From contig DVNB01000087.1 of NCBI GenBank assembly GCA_018714695.1, forward strand, positions 52,496-116,495: 64,000 nucleotides of DNA, read 5' to 3'. The DNA comes from Candidatus Ornithomonoglobus merdipullorum (GTDB lineage Bacteria > Bacillota > Clostridia > UBA1381). Both the position numbers and the translations under genes were made by a program. Below the pieces are notes generated by a model. The model was not told the origin of the DNA, made no database searches, and saw only the letters and a program-made list of their open reading frames with translations. Shown here one piece after another: positions 27,162 to 37,444 of this stretch (position 1 is the first letter of the stretch; each line of letters opens with the position of its first letter).

Positions 27162-27908
27162 ATGGCGGAACAGGTTCGCTTTATTAAAAAGACATACTCG
27201 CGCGCGCGGCGAAAGGTGTATCCGGCGCACGAGCAGTTTAGGATATGTATGGCGCTTGCATTCATAGGCGGTTTTCTGGAGGCTTATACATATCTTCTTA
27301 AAGGAAATATTTTTGCAAACGCGCAGACCGGAAACTTTGCTCTGATGGCTATAACTTTTGCATATTACAGAGAGCCCTTGAGAGCGCTTTATTATCTTAT
27401 ACCGATGAGCGCGTACGTGCTGGGCATATTTCTGACTGTGCGTATGCCGGCTAGGTTTACGGGCAGAATAAGCTGGTATACTTTGTTTATTATAATACAG
27501 TTTTCCGTGTTCGTTATAGTGGGATTTCTTCCTGAGAGTGTGCCGAATGCTGTAACAACGGTTTCAGTGTCGTTTCTCTGCGCGATGCAGTACAACACCT
27601 TTAAGGCATGCCGCGGCGTGACCATGTCAACGGTGTTCTGCACGAATAATCTGAGGCAGTTTGCAATAGCGGCGGTACAGAACCTCGGAGAGGATAAAAA
27701 CGCGCTTGTGCGCAGGGGAGTGCTGTATCTTGCAAATATATTGTTTTTCGTTGCGGGAGCGGCGTCGTGCTCGGCTCTGATAAGGGCGCTGGACGGCTCG
27801 GGGCTGGGTGCCCAGCATTCGATCTGGCTGTGCTGCGCGATACTTGTGCCTGTGGGACTTAGGATGCATTTTTACAACGAAAAAAGTGAAACGGAGGACA
27901 GCCTATGA
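27162..27908 (+). CDS. YoaK/DUF1275 family membrane protein
   Basis: GGFLEAYTYLLKGNIFANAQTGNFALMAI, MQYNTFKACRGVTMSTVFCTNNLRQ. Confidence 0.9.
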   Translation: MAEQVRFIKKTYSRARRKVYPAHEQFRICMALAFIGGFLEAYTYLLKGNIFANAQTGNFALMAITFAYYREPLRALYYLIPMSAYVLGIFLTVRMPARFTGRISWYTLFIIIQFSVFVIVGFLPESVPNAVTTVSVSFLCAMQYNTFKACRGVTMSTVFCTNNLRQFAIAAVQNLGEDKNALVRRGVLYLANILFFVAGAASCSALIRALDGSGLGAQHSIWLCCAILVPVGLRMHFYNEKSETEDSL

Positions 27909-28588
27909 TAATAGGAGGTATGCAGAAGCTGACGCTTCTCGACTATCCGGGCGAGATGGCATGCATATTGTTCACGGCGGGATGTGATTTCAGATGCCCG
28001 TATTGTCACAATTCGGGGCTTCTGATAAACGCAGATGCGGTCCCGGAGGATGAGGTATTTTCATATCTTGAAAAAAGGCGGGAGCTGCTTGACGGTGTTG
28101 TGATAACGGGAGGGGAGCCGCTGATGCATGAGGATATATTTGATCTCGCAGAAAAAATACGGGCGCTTGGCTATAAGATCAAGCTTGATACGAACGGCAG
28201 TTATCCCGGCAGGCTTTTGGAGATGATAGAGAGCGGACTTGCGGACTATGTCGCGATGGATGTGAAACATCTGCCGGAAAAATACGAAAGAGCCGCCGGT
28301 GTCAAGGTCGATACGGATGCAATAAAAAAGAGCATAGAGATATTAAAGGACGTAGATATCAAGCGGGAGTTCCGTACTACCGTGGTAAAGGGTATACATG
28401 AGCTTGACGACATAGTCGGGATCGCAAAAATGCTTTCTACGGATGTGCCGTATTACCTTCAGAGCTACAGGAAGTCGGAGGGAGTGCTGTCGCCTGAAGG
28501 ACTTGAGGCGTACTCCGAAGCGGAACTGCGCGGGACTGCGGACGCATCGCGTGTATATTGTTCGAATACAAGCGTAAGGGGAGTGTAG
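27905..28588 (+). CDS. nrdG: Anaerobic ribonucleoside-triphosphate reductase activating protein (radical SAM)
   Basis: CILFTAGCDFRCPYCHNSGLL CxxxCxxC-type radical SAM motif (CDFRCPYC), VVITGGEPLM; overlaps upstream gene by 4 bp. Confidence 0.88.
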   Translation: MIIGGMQKLTLLDYPGEMACILFTAGCDFRCPYCHNSGLLINADAVPEDEVFSYLEKRRELLDGVVITGGEPLMHEDIFDLAEKIRALGYKIKLDTNGSYPGRLLEMIESGLADYVAMDVKHLPEKYERAAGVKVDTDAIKKSIEILKDVDIKREFRTTVVKGIHELDDIVGIAKMLSTDVPYYLQSYRKSEGVLSPEGLEAYSEAELRGTADASRVYCSNTSVRGV

Positions 28589-28591
28589 GAC

Positions 28592-28837
28592 GCGGTTTTT
28601 GAATGAGTGAACAAAGTGTGAATGAAGTGCCAACTATCAGCTGTATCGCCAAATTATGTAAGCCTCCCTTGAAAGGGGAGGGGAACCGCCGAATGGCGGT
28701 GGAGGGGTTCCGCGGTATGAACTGTAGTTAAAAAGACAGAACCCCTCAGTCAGCTTCGCTGCCAGCTCCCCTTTCAGGGGAGCCTTGCCGTGCATTGACG
28801 CTTCGTGTTCATAAAAAAATCACTCATTCAAAAGCCG
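28592..28837. repeat. Palindromic MITE-like repeat element, full copy 1
   Basis: Outer inverted repeat CGG[T/C]TTTTGAATGAGTGA (17/18); core agcctcccttgaaaggggaggggaaccgccgaatggcggtggaggggttc...gaacccctcagtcagcttcgctgccagctcccctttcaggggagcct. Confidence 0.85.
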
Positions 28838-28858
28838 TGATATTTGAGAAAAAAGCGC

Positions 28859-28887
28859 TTGACAGCAGCAGATAATTGTGTTACAAT
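28859..28887 (+). promoter_or_regulatory. sigma-A promoter of candidate sRNA
   Basis: TTGACA (28859-28864), 17-bp spacer, TACAAT (28882-28887). Confidence 0.75.
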
Positions 28888-28892
28888 AAAAA

Positions 28893-28982
28893 TAGAAAAG
28901 GGTTGAGCGTCAAAAGGTCAGCCGATAGTAAGTTAATATATAACCGTTCCAGTGGCTGATTTTTTGGAACGGTTATTTTTTA
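28893..28982 (+). ncRNA. Candidate small RNA / attenuator with terminator and pseudoknot potential
   Basis: Begins just after a consensus promoter, ends with terminator aaccgttcc-agtggctgatttttt-ggaacggttatttttt; no ORF; TCAGCC (28918-28923) can pair with GGCTGA in the terminator loop or with upstream GGTTGA. Confidence 0.5.
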
Positions 28983-29016
28983 CTGTTGAAAACCATGTAT
29001 ATTGTGTCTGTTGGCG

Positions 29017-29045
29017 TTGACAAACTGCATATGTTGTGCTATAAT
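29017..29045 (+). promoter_or_regulatory. sigma-A promoter for nrdD
   Basis: TTGACA, 17-bp spacer, TATAAT. Confidence 0.8.
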
Positions 29046-29157
29046 ATAATGCGTAACGAAAATTGCAGATCGTCCGGCGAAGGCAGGGCAGGATATGCGG
29101 CGGATAATCCCGAGCAGGCGGTCATTTTTATATTAGCGTGTGAAAGGAAGCATAGAA

Positions 29158-31548
29158 ATGTACAGTGTAATCAAAAGAGACGGAAAGATAGTTGAGTTCT
29201 GTCTTGACAAGATCTCGGCTGCTATAACCAAGGCGTTCGAGGCGCAGGAAAAGCAGTATGATCCATCGGTCATAGATTTTATGGCGTTAAAGGTGACGGC
29301 TGATTTCGAGCCGAAGATCAAGGACGAGCTCATATCGGTCGAGGATATACAGGACAGTGTTGAGGCGGTGCTCATAAAGGCGGGATATGCCGATATCGCA
29401 AAGGCGTACATCCTGTACCGCCGTCAGCGCGAGAAGCTGCGCAGTGTGGAGACTACGATGCTTGACTACAAGAAGGTCGTTGACAACTATCTTAGGGTGA
29501 ACGACTGGCGTGTGAAGGAAAATTCGACGGTGACATATTCGGTGGGGGGATTGATCCTTTCAAATTCGGGCGCGATAACGGCGAATTACTGGCTTTCGGA
29601 GATCTACGATGACGAGATCACCAATGCGCACAGGAATGCGGAGATCCATATCCACGATCTTTCGATGCTGACCGGTTACTGCGCCGGATGGTCATTAAAG
29701 CAGCTCATACAGGAGGGACTTGGCGGGATACCGGGGAAGATAACCTCAGCTCCCGCAAAGCATCTCAGTACCCTTTGCAACCAGATGGTGAATTTCCTCG
29801 GGATAATGCAGAACGAGTGGGCGGGCGCACAGGCGTTCTCGTCGTTTGACACGTATCTTGCTCCGTTTGTTAAGGAGGATGATCTGACATACGATCAGGT
29901 CAAGAAGTGCATCGAGTCGTTTGTTTACGGTGTTAATACCCCGTCAAGATGGGGAACGCAGGCTCCGTTTTCGAATATCACCCTCGACTGGACGGTACCG
30001 GATGATCTTGCGGAGCTTCACGCGATAGTAGGCGGCAAGGAGATGCCCTACAAGTACAAGGACTGCAAAAAAGAGATGGACATGATAAACAAGGCGTTTA
30101 TCGAGGTCATGATAGAGGGCGATGCGAACGGCCGAGGATTCCAGTACCCGATCCCGACGTATTCGATAACGAAGGATTTCGACTGGTCGGATACGGAGAA
30201 CAACAAGCTTTTATTTGAAATGACAGCAAAATACGGAACGCCGTATTTCTCGAACTATATAAACAGCGATATGCAGCCAAGCGACGTAAGAAGCATGTGC
30301 TGCCGTCTGAGGCTCGACCTCAGGGAGCTTCGGAAAAAGACGGGAGGATTCTTTGGAAGCGGCGAGAGCACTGGATCTGTGGGCGTTGTAACGATAAATA
30401 TGCCGAGGATCGCGTATCTCGCCAAGGATGAGGCGGATTTCTACAGGAGACTCGACAGGCTAATGGAGATCGCTGCGCGTTCGCTTAAGATAAAAAGGAC
30501 AGTAATAACCAAGCTGCTTGACGAGGGGCTCTATCCCTATACAAAGCGTTATCTGGGAACATTCAACAATCATTTCTCGACGATCGGGCTTGTAGGAATG
30601 AACGAGGCGGGACTTAACGCGAAATGGATACGAAAGGACATGACGCATGAGGAAACACAGAGATTTTCCCGTGAGGTATTGAAGCATATGCGCGAGCGTC
30701 TTTCGGATTTCCAGGAGGAGTACGGCGATCTCTATAATCTTGAGGCTACTCCCGCTGAATCGACCGCTTACCGTCTTGCAAAGCATGACGTTGAGCAGTT
30801 CCCGGATATAATAACGGCGGCGGAGGGCGACGGAACACCGTATTATACAAACAGCTCGCATCTGCCTGTAGGATATACGGATGATATCTTTACGGCGCTT
30901 GACGTACAGGACGAGCTGCAGACCCTTTATACATCGGGGACCGTGTTCCACGCGTTTCTGGGCGAGCGTCTGCCGGACTGGCATTCTGCTTCAAAGCTTG
31001 TGAGGAAGATAGCCGAGAATTACGAGCTGCCGTATTATACGCTTTCGCCTACGTATTCTGTATGTAAAAATCACGGATATATAAGCGGCGAGCAGTATAC
31101 CTGTCCTATATGTCATGCCGATACGGAGGTGTACAGCAGGATAACCGGCTATTACCGTCCTGTGCGCAACTGGAACGACGGAAAGGTGCAGGAGTTCAAG
31201 CAGAGAAAGACGTATAGGATCACCGCTGCGCCTATAACGGAAAAGACGGCAAAAAAGAAAGAGGTACACGAGAGTTCACGTAACGCGGCAAGTGATGCAT
31301 CGGAGCTCGTACTCATCACAACGGCGGTCTGTCCGAAGTGTAAGGCTGCAAAGAAGATGCTTGACGCCGCGGGGATAAAATACAGGACCGTGCTTGCCGA
31401 GGAGGAGCCGGAGCTTGCGAAGAAATACCGCATAATGCAGGCGCCTGCGCTGATCATAAAGGACTGCGGCGGCGATAAGGTGCTTTCGGGGCTTTCCGAG
31501 ATACAGCTGTTCTGCGAGAAGACCGAGGAGAGCGTTATAAGCGCATAA
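29158..31548 (+). CDS. nrdD: Anaerobic (class III) ribonucleoside-triphosphate reductase with ATP-cone and C-terminal redoxin domain
   Basis: N-terminal ATP-cone; GYISGEQYTCPICHADTEVYSRITGYYRPVRNWNDGK near glycyl radical site; C-terminal ITTAVCPKCKAAKKMLDAAGIKYRTV redoxin with CPKC. Confidence 0.95.
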   Translation: MYSVIKRDGKIVEFCLDKISAAITKAFEAQEKQYDPSVIDFMALKVTADFEPKIKDELISVEDIQDSVEAVLIKAGYADIAKAYILYRRQREKLRSVETTMLDYKKVVDNYLRVNDWRVKENSTVTYSVGGLILSNSGAITANYWLSEIYDDEITNAHRNAEIHIHDLSMLTGYCAGWSLKQLIQEGLGGIPGKITSAPAKHLSTLCNQMVNFLGIMQNEWAGAQAFSSFDTYLAPFVKEDDLTYDQVKKCIESFVYGVNTPSRWGTQAPFSNITLDWTVPDDLAELHAIVGGKEMPYKYKDCKKEMDMINKAFIEVMIEGDANGRGFQYPIPTYSITKDFDWSDTENNKLLFEMTAKYGTPYFSNYINSDMQPSDVRSMCCRLRLDLRELRKKTGGFFGSGESTGSVGVVTINMPRIAYLAKDEADFYRRLDRLMEIAARSLKIKRTVITKLLDEGLYPYTKRYLGTFNNHFSTIGLVGMNEAGLNAKWIRKDMTHEETQRFSREVLKHMRERLSDFQEEYGDLYNLEATPAESTAYRLAKHDVEQFPDIITAAEGDGTPYYTNSSHLPVGYTDDIFTALDVQDELQTLYTSGTVFHAFLGERLPDWHSASKLVRKIAENYELPYYTLSPTYSVCKNHGYISGEQYTCPICHADTEVYSRITGYYRPVRNWNDGKVQEFKQRKTYRITAAPITEKTAKKKEVHESSRNAASDASELVLITTAVCPKCKAAKKMLDAAGIKYRTVLAEEEPELAKKYRIMQAPALIIKDCGGDKVLSGLSEIQLFCEKTEESVISA

Positions 31549-31622
31549 GTGCAAAACCGAACAAAAAAACAATTAAACACCGATATTTGTGTATAAAAAC
31601 CAAACAATTATCGTAAAAGCGG

Positions 31623-31651
31623 TTGACAATTCAGCCGAATGCTGATAAAAT
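31623..31651 (+). promoter_or_regulatory. sigma-A promoter of the ilvBNC operon
   Basis: TTGACA (31623-31628), 17-bp spacer, TAAAAT (31646-31651); leaves a ~233-nt leader. Confidence 0.65.
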
Positions 31652-31890
31652 ATGATAGTATGAAAGTATACGGCAGTCTCGGCTGTGCATGCCGGGGATG
31701 CCGGATTGAGATAAACAAAGAATGAACGGATACGCGGACAGAATCCGGCGTAAATAAATTTATTCGCTGCTTGCAAAAGACGGCAGCGTCTGAGCGCCGA
31801 CCGGGCGCCTGAAATTAAAATTTGTGCGCAGATATGCGCGGACCGTGATCGGAGGTCATCTAGGATTTTGGAAAAGGAGGATACGATTTA

Positions 31891-33558
31891 ATGACAGGTG
31901 CTGATTTGGCAATAAAAGCGCTTGAGGATAACGGCGTAGAGATAGTATTCGGGTATCCCGGCGCGGCTAATGCTCCCATAATCGAGAGCATTTCGCATTC
32001 GACGATCGATTATATTCTGTCAAGAAACGAGCAGGGCGCGGCACACATGGCATCGGGCTATGCGCGTGTAAAGAAATGCGCGGGAGTGTGTCTGGCGACT
32101 TCCGGACCGGGAGCGACAAATCTCATAACCGGACTGGCAACGGCATATATGGATTCCATTCCAATGGTCGCGCTTACCGGACAGGTAGCGCTGCCGCTCA
32201 TAGGCAAGGACGCATTCCAGGAGGTCGATATAATCGGCTCAACTCTGCCGTTTACAAAGCACAGCTATCTTGTAAAGGACTGTGATGATATACCGAGGAT
32301 CGTAAACGAGGCGTTCCATATAGCTACAACGGGACGTCCGGGACCGGTGCTGATAGATTTCCCGGTAGATGTGTTAAAGCAGGAATCTGCCGGAGAGAAA
32401 GAGGACGACACCATAAGCCTGCGCGGCTACAAGCTGCCGGGCAAGGCAAACGAGTCGCAGGTAAGAAAGGTGGCGGAGGCGCTCAAAAAAGCGAGAAAGC
32501 CGCTCATACTCGCCGGAGGCGGAGTTACCTGTTCGGATGCGGTAGCGGAATTCAGGGAGCTCATAGACAAGATAAATATACCGGTGGTATCCACGATGAT
32601 GGGTATAGGAGTTATGCCGTCGGATGATAAGAGATACTACGGAATGATAGGTTCACATGGCGCAAAGCGCGCCAATATCCTGTTGAACCGTTCCGATCTG
32701 GTCATAGTGATGGGATCGAGACTCGGCGACAGGAGCGTTGCAAACGCGAAGGGACTTGAAAAGGCGAATAAGCTTATCCATATCGATATAGACCCGGCAG
32801 AGATAGGCAAGAATATGCAGCCGTCGATACCGGTCGTAGGCGATATAAAGGATGTTATACAGCAGCTCGGACCTATGCTTGAGGGCTACAGCGCCCCGGA
32901 GGCGTGGGTCGAAGAGGCGGACGAAGTGCGAAGCATGCTCGCGTATAAGCGTCCGACGGATGACAGGGGCTATGTTGATCCGCGCTATTTCCTGGAGAGA
33001 CTTGCGGATAAGACAGGCTCGGAGATATATCTCACTACAGAGGTAGGTCAGAACCAGATCTGGTGCGTAAATCACTACAACGTAAAAGATTCGAGACATT
33101 TTCTCACATCCGGAGGCTTCGGAACCATGGGTTACGGTCTGCCCGCGGCGATAGGCGCAAGCAAGGCACAGAGCGAGCTGCCGGTTGTTGCGATAATGGG
33201 TGATGGAAGTTTCCAGATGGATATGCCGGAGCTCGGAACGATGACGCAGTACAAGCTCCCGGTAAAGATGGTTCTTTTCAGAAACAATCGTCTCGGGATG
33301 GTGCATGAGCACCAGTATCTGTACTTCGGCTCAAACTACCAGATGGTAGATCTGGGTGACGAGCCTGATTTTAACAAGATCGCTGAGGCATATGGGATAA
33401 AGAGCGGCAATGTCTGCGAAAATTCGAAGGTCGATGCTGCGATCGACGAAATGCTGGCGGACAGGGAAAGCTATCTGCTTGTTGTGGAGGTAGATCCGTA
33501 CGAGCCGACGGGCGATTCGCTCAATGAGAATAAGATGACATTCCGGGAGGAGGATTGA
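31891..33558 (+). CDS. ilvB: Acetolactate synthase large subunit
   Basis: GYPGAANAPIIESI, NEQGAAHMASGYARV, GDGSFQMDMPELGTMTQYKLPVKMVLFRNN; adjacent small subunit and ilvC. Confidence 0.95.
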   Translation: MTGADLAIKALEDNGVEIVFGYPGAANAPIIESISHSTIDYILSRNEQGAAHMASGYARVKKCAGVCLATSGPGATNLITGLATAYMDSIPMVALTGQVALPLIGKDAFQEVDIIGSTLPFTKHSYLVKDCDDIPRIVNEAFHIATTGRPGPVLIDFPVDVLKQESAGEKEDDTISLRGYKLPGKANESQVRKVAEALKKARKPLILAGGGVTCSDAVAEFRELIDKINIPVVSTMMGIGVMPSDDKRYYGMIGSHGAKRANILLNRSDLVIVMGSRLGDRSVANAKGLEKANKLIHIDIDPAEIGKNMQPSIPVVGDIKDVIQQLGPMLEGYSAPEAWVEEADEVRSMLAYKRPTDDRGYVDPRYFLERLADKTGSEIYLTTEVGQNQIWCVNHYNVKDSRHFLTSGGFGTMGYGLPAAIGASKAQSELPVVAIMGDGSFQMDMPELGTMTQYKLPVKMVLFRNNRLGMVHEHQYLYFGSNYQMVDLGDEPDFNKIAEAYGIKSGNVCENSKVDAAIDEMLADRESYLLVVEVDPYEPTGDSLNENKMTFREED

Positions 33559-33560
33559 AT

Positions 33561-34061
33561 ATGGAAAAATACACATTATCAGTTCTCGTAGAAAATAGAG
33601 CCGGTGTTCTTTCGAGAGTGGTGGGACTCTTTACCCGCCGCGGCTTTAACATCCATTCTCTCTCGGTGGGTACTACGGTAGACGAAAATATATCGCGTAT
33701 AACCATAGAGGTGAAGGGCGATGTTTATATGGTCGAGCAGGTCTCGAAGCAGCTTTCAAAGATTCTTGAGGTCATAAAGATAAAGACGCTGAAGGATTCG
33801 GAGATGGTAAAGCGCGGTCTTGTTCTCGTAAAGATAAAGACGAGCACAAAGAACAGGGGCGAGATAATTGAGGTGGCGAATGTATTCAGAGCCAATATCG
33901 TAGATATTTCGGCAACAACGCTCACCGCTGAGGTAACAGGCTCCGACAACAAGATCGAGGCATTTTTGAAGATGGTCGAGGGCTATGGTATAGAGGAGAT
34001 AGCCCGCACAGGTATGACGGCTATGGAGCGCGGCGCAAACACGCTCAAGCTTGATAAATAA
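33561..34061 (+). CDS. ilvN: Acetolactate synthase small subunit
   Basis: YTLSVLVENRAGVLSRVVGLFTRRGFNIHSLSVG ACT domain. Confidence 0.96.
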   Translation: MEKYTLSVLVENRAGVLSRVVGLFTRRGFNIHSLSVGTTVDENISRITIEVKGDVYMVEQVSKQLSKILEVIKIKTLKDSEMVKRGLVLVKIKTSTKNRGEIIEVANVFRANIVDISATTLTAEVTGSDNKIEAFLKMVEGYGIEEIARTGMTAMERGANTLKLDK

Positions 34062-35165
<1,104 letters not shown>

Positions 35166-35180
35166 TCTAAGAATATATAA

Positions 35181-35223
35181 AAAACTCGGTCAAGCCCCGG
35201 ATGGGGCAGACCGAGTTTTTTTA
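35181..35223 (+). terminator. Intrinsic terminator after ilvC
   Basis: aaaactcggtcaagccccggatggggcagaccgagtttttttt. Confidence 0.9.
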
Positions 35224-36306
35224 TATATTCTGGTTTTTAGGCAGCGTTACAGTAAAGGTCGTGACGCCATCACGGCTGCTCACTTTTACGCTTCCGTTGT
35301 GCAGCTCGGTCACGCGCTTTACTATGGCAAGGCCTATCCCGTTTCCCTGCGATGAATGAGATTCATCTGCCTGATAGAATTTGTTAAATATTTTTTTCTG
35401 CACTTCTGGCGGGATCGTTTTACCGCTGTTTGTTATCGAGACGTAAAGATATAGTGAGTCCTGACCTATGTCAAATACTATTGATCCGTTCTCGGGTGAA
35501 AACTTGACCGCGTTGTCTATGAGATTTATCCAGACGTGCTTTAAAAGCTCCTCGTTTGCCGATATCATGTGCTCTTTAAAATTAATGCATAATTCTATAT
35601 TCTTTCGAGTCCATTTATCCTCGAAAAGAAGTATACAGGAGCGTATCTGCTCGGATAAGTTGAACGCCTTGACCTCCGTCAGTATCATCTGGTTTTCTAT
35701 CTTGGTAAGATTGAGTATGTTTGTGGACATATAGGCAAGGCGGCGTGACTCTTCTTCTATTATGTCAATGTACTCAAAGGCTATATCACGTGAAAGACCG
35801 CCTTTCTTCAGAAGGTTTGCAAAGCCGGCAATGGATACGATGGGTGTCTTGAATTCGTGTGAAAAATTATTTATGAAATCGGAGCGCAGCATCTCTGTAT
35901 TGCGGAGCTCCGATGCAAGCCTGTTAAAGCTGTCGGAAAGTGTCTTGATCACGGAAAGCCTTCCAAACGGTTTGCCTATATCCATTCTTATGTCGTAATC
36001 TCCGCAGGCCAGCCTATTTATCCCGTTTATAAGCTTGTCTACGGGTTTAAGGCATATCTGTCCCGCGATTATGATGAATATCAGATTCACTATGAAGCTC
36101 AATACGGCGATCAGCAGTATGAGCCGCTCCGCGTCCGGAAGCGCGTTTTCCGTTATACGAAACGTTCCGGTGCGGACCATAAAGAATGTTATCCCGAATA
36201 CTATCAGCATTGCTGCCAGGAATGTCGAAAAAGTGATAGCGGCAAAAAGCCCGAGTATATCCGTTAAACGGAAATATTTTTTCGAAGTGCCGTCCGATCT
36301 TTTCAT
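35221..36306 (-). CDS. Sensor histidine kinase
   Basis: FINNFSHEFKTPIVSIAGFANLL H-box; NLIDNAVKFS; GNGIGLAIVKRV. Confidence 0.95.
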   Translation of the reverse strand: MKRSDGTSKKYFRLTDILGLFAAITFSTFLAAMLIVFGITFFMVRTGTFRITENALPDAERLILLIAVLSFIVNLIFIIIAGQICLKPVDKLINGINRLACGDYDIRMDIGKPFGRLSVIKTLSDSFNRLASELRNTEMLRSDFINNFSHEFKTPIVSIAGFANLLKKGGLSRDIAFEYIDIIEEESRRLAYMSTNILNLTKIENQMILTEVKAFNLSEQIRSCILLFEDKWTRKNIELCINFKEHMISANEELLKHVWINLIDNAVKFSPENGSIVFDIGQDSLYLYVSITNSGKTIPPEVQKKIFNKFYQADESHSSQGNGIGLAIVKRVTELHNGSVKVSSRDGVTTFTVTLPKNQNI

Positions 36307-36977
36307 GACTTTTTCACCGCCCTGTATCCCAGTCCTCTTACCGACTGTATTTCAAATTCATCCCAGCCCTCAAAGCGCTTTCTCAGTCTCGCAATATGCA
36401 CGGTAAGCGTTTCCCAGCCTGTTCCCGTGTCGCAGCCCCATATCTCGTCCATGAGCTGTATGCGCGTGAATATCTTGCCCGGATATGAAAGCAGCTTATA
36501 GAGCAGCAGGAATTCTTTCTGCGGAAGCACCTGCGTTTCTCCGTTTTTTGTCACGGTGAACGAATCGTAATCGAGAGTGACGCTGCCTATGACTATTTTA
36601 TGCTCCATGGCGATCCTGGCGCGGCGGAGCAGCGCCTTTATCCGCAGAAGCATTTCTTCGGCATCTATCGGCTTTGTCATATAATCATCAGTCCCGGCGC
36701 GGAAACCGCGTTTTTTGTCTTCGGGCATCTGTTTTGCCGAGATCATAAGTATCGGGAGCTCATTATCAGCCTCACGCATGCATTTTGTGAACTCATATCC
36801 GTCCATGACCGGCATCATAACATCAAGCACCACAAGATCAATAACCTCTCTGTCCATTACCGTCAGTGCTTCTTCGCCGTTTTTTGCGTCGGATACGGTA
36901 TAACCGTCCGATTCAAGGACTGCACGCAGATATTTTCTTGTATTTTTATCGTCGTCCGCCACAAGTATGTGGAACAT
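36303..36977 (-). CDS. OmpR-family response regulator
   Basis: ILVADDDKNTRKYLRAVLESDGY...DLVVLDVMMPVMDGYE; DDYMTKPIDAEEM. Confidence 0.96.
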   Translation of the reverse strand: MFHILVADDDKNTRKYLRAVLESDGYTVSDAKNGEEALTVMDREVIDLVVLDVMMPVMDGYEFTKCMREADNELPILMISAKQMPEDKKRGFRAGTDDYMTKPIDAEEMLLRIKALLRRARIAMEHKIVIGSVTLDYDSFTVTKNGETQVLPQKEFLLLYKLLSYPGKIFTRIQLMDEIWGCDTGTGWETLTVHIARLRKRFEGWDEFEIQSVRGLGYRAVKKS

Positions 36978-37118
36978 ATGCGATCCCCTCCCTCAATATT
37001 GTTCGTATGTAACTGATCGACAAATAATTGTTTTCAATTGAACATCTGCTGTTCATATGATATTATAATGCTTTATTCACATTAAATCAATAGTTTTGAC
37101 CAAATATTCAAGACATTT

Positions 37119-37346
37119 GCATGAGTTAAAATATTATAAATATTATATTAACAGTATGTGAAGGCGGCAGATTGTGCAAGCCTCCCCTGAAAGGGGAGGG
37201 GAACCGCCGAACGGCGGTGGAGGGGTTCGGCGGCATGAACTATAGTAAAAAAGGCGGAACCCCTCAGTCAGCTTCGCTGACAGCTCCCCTTTCAGGGGAG
37301 CCTTGGTCGTGTTTCCGCTTCTTATTCACAAAAAATTTACTCATGC
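37119..37346. repeat. Palindromic MITE-like repeat element, full copy 2
   Basis: Ends gcatgagttaaa...tttactcatgc; core agcctcccctgaaaggggaggggaaccgccgaacggcggtggaggggttcggcgg...gaacccctcagtcagcttcgctgacagctcccctttcaggggagcct. Confidence 0.87.
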
Positions 37347-37391
37347 GTATGTCCTGCCAAATATTGTGGAATTTCAACAGTGTTGAAAAAG

Positions 37392-37436
37392 AGAGGAGCC
37401 GCCGCAAAATATACATTTTGCAGCGGCTCCCCGTAT
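37392..37436 (-). terminator. Terminator for the HEAT-like membrane protein gene
   Basis: ggagccgccgcaaaatatacattttgcagcggctcc; minus-strand gene ends at 37445. Confidence 0.75.
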
Positions 37437-37444
37437 GTATAAAA

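Noticed and set aside
27162-28588. Considered DUF1275-nrdG overlap as a functional fusion
   Set aside because: Four-base ATGA overlap is ordinary translational coupling
31658-31890. T-box riboswitch upstream of ilvB
   Set aside because: No AGGGTGGNACCGCG T-box sequence and no terminator/antiterminator pair seen
37039-37055. TGAACA-tctgc-TGTTCA dyad upstream of the response regulator gene, considered as a LexA/SOS box
   Set aside because: Spacing does not match the Firmicute CGAAC-N4-GTTCG consensus; too short to claim an operator
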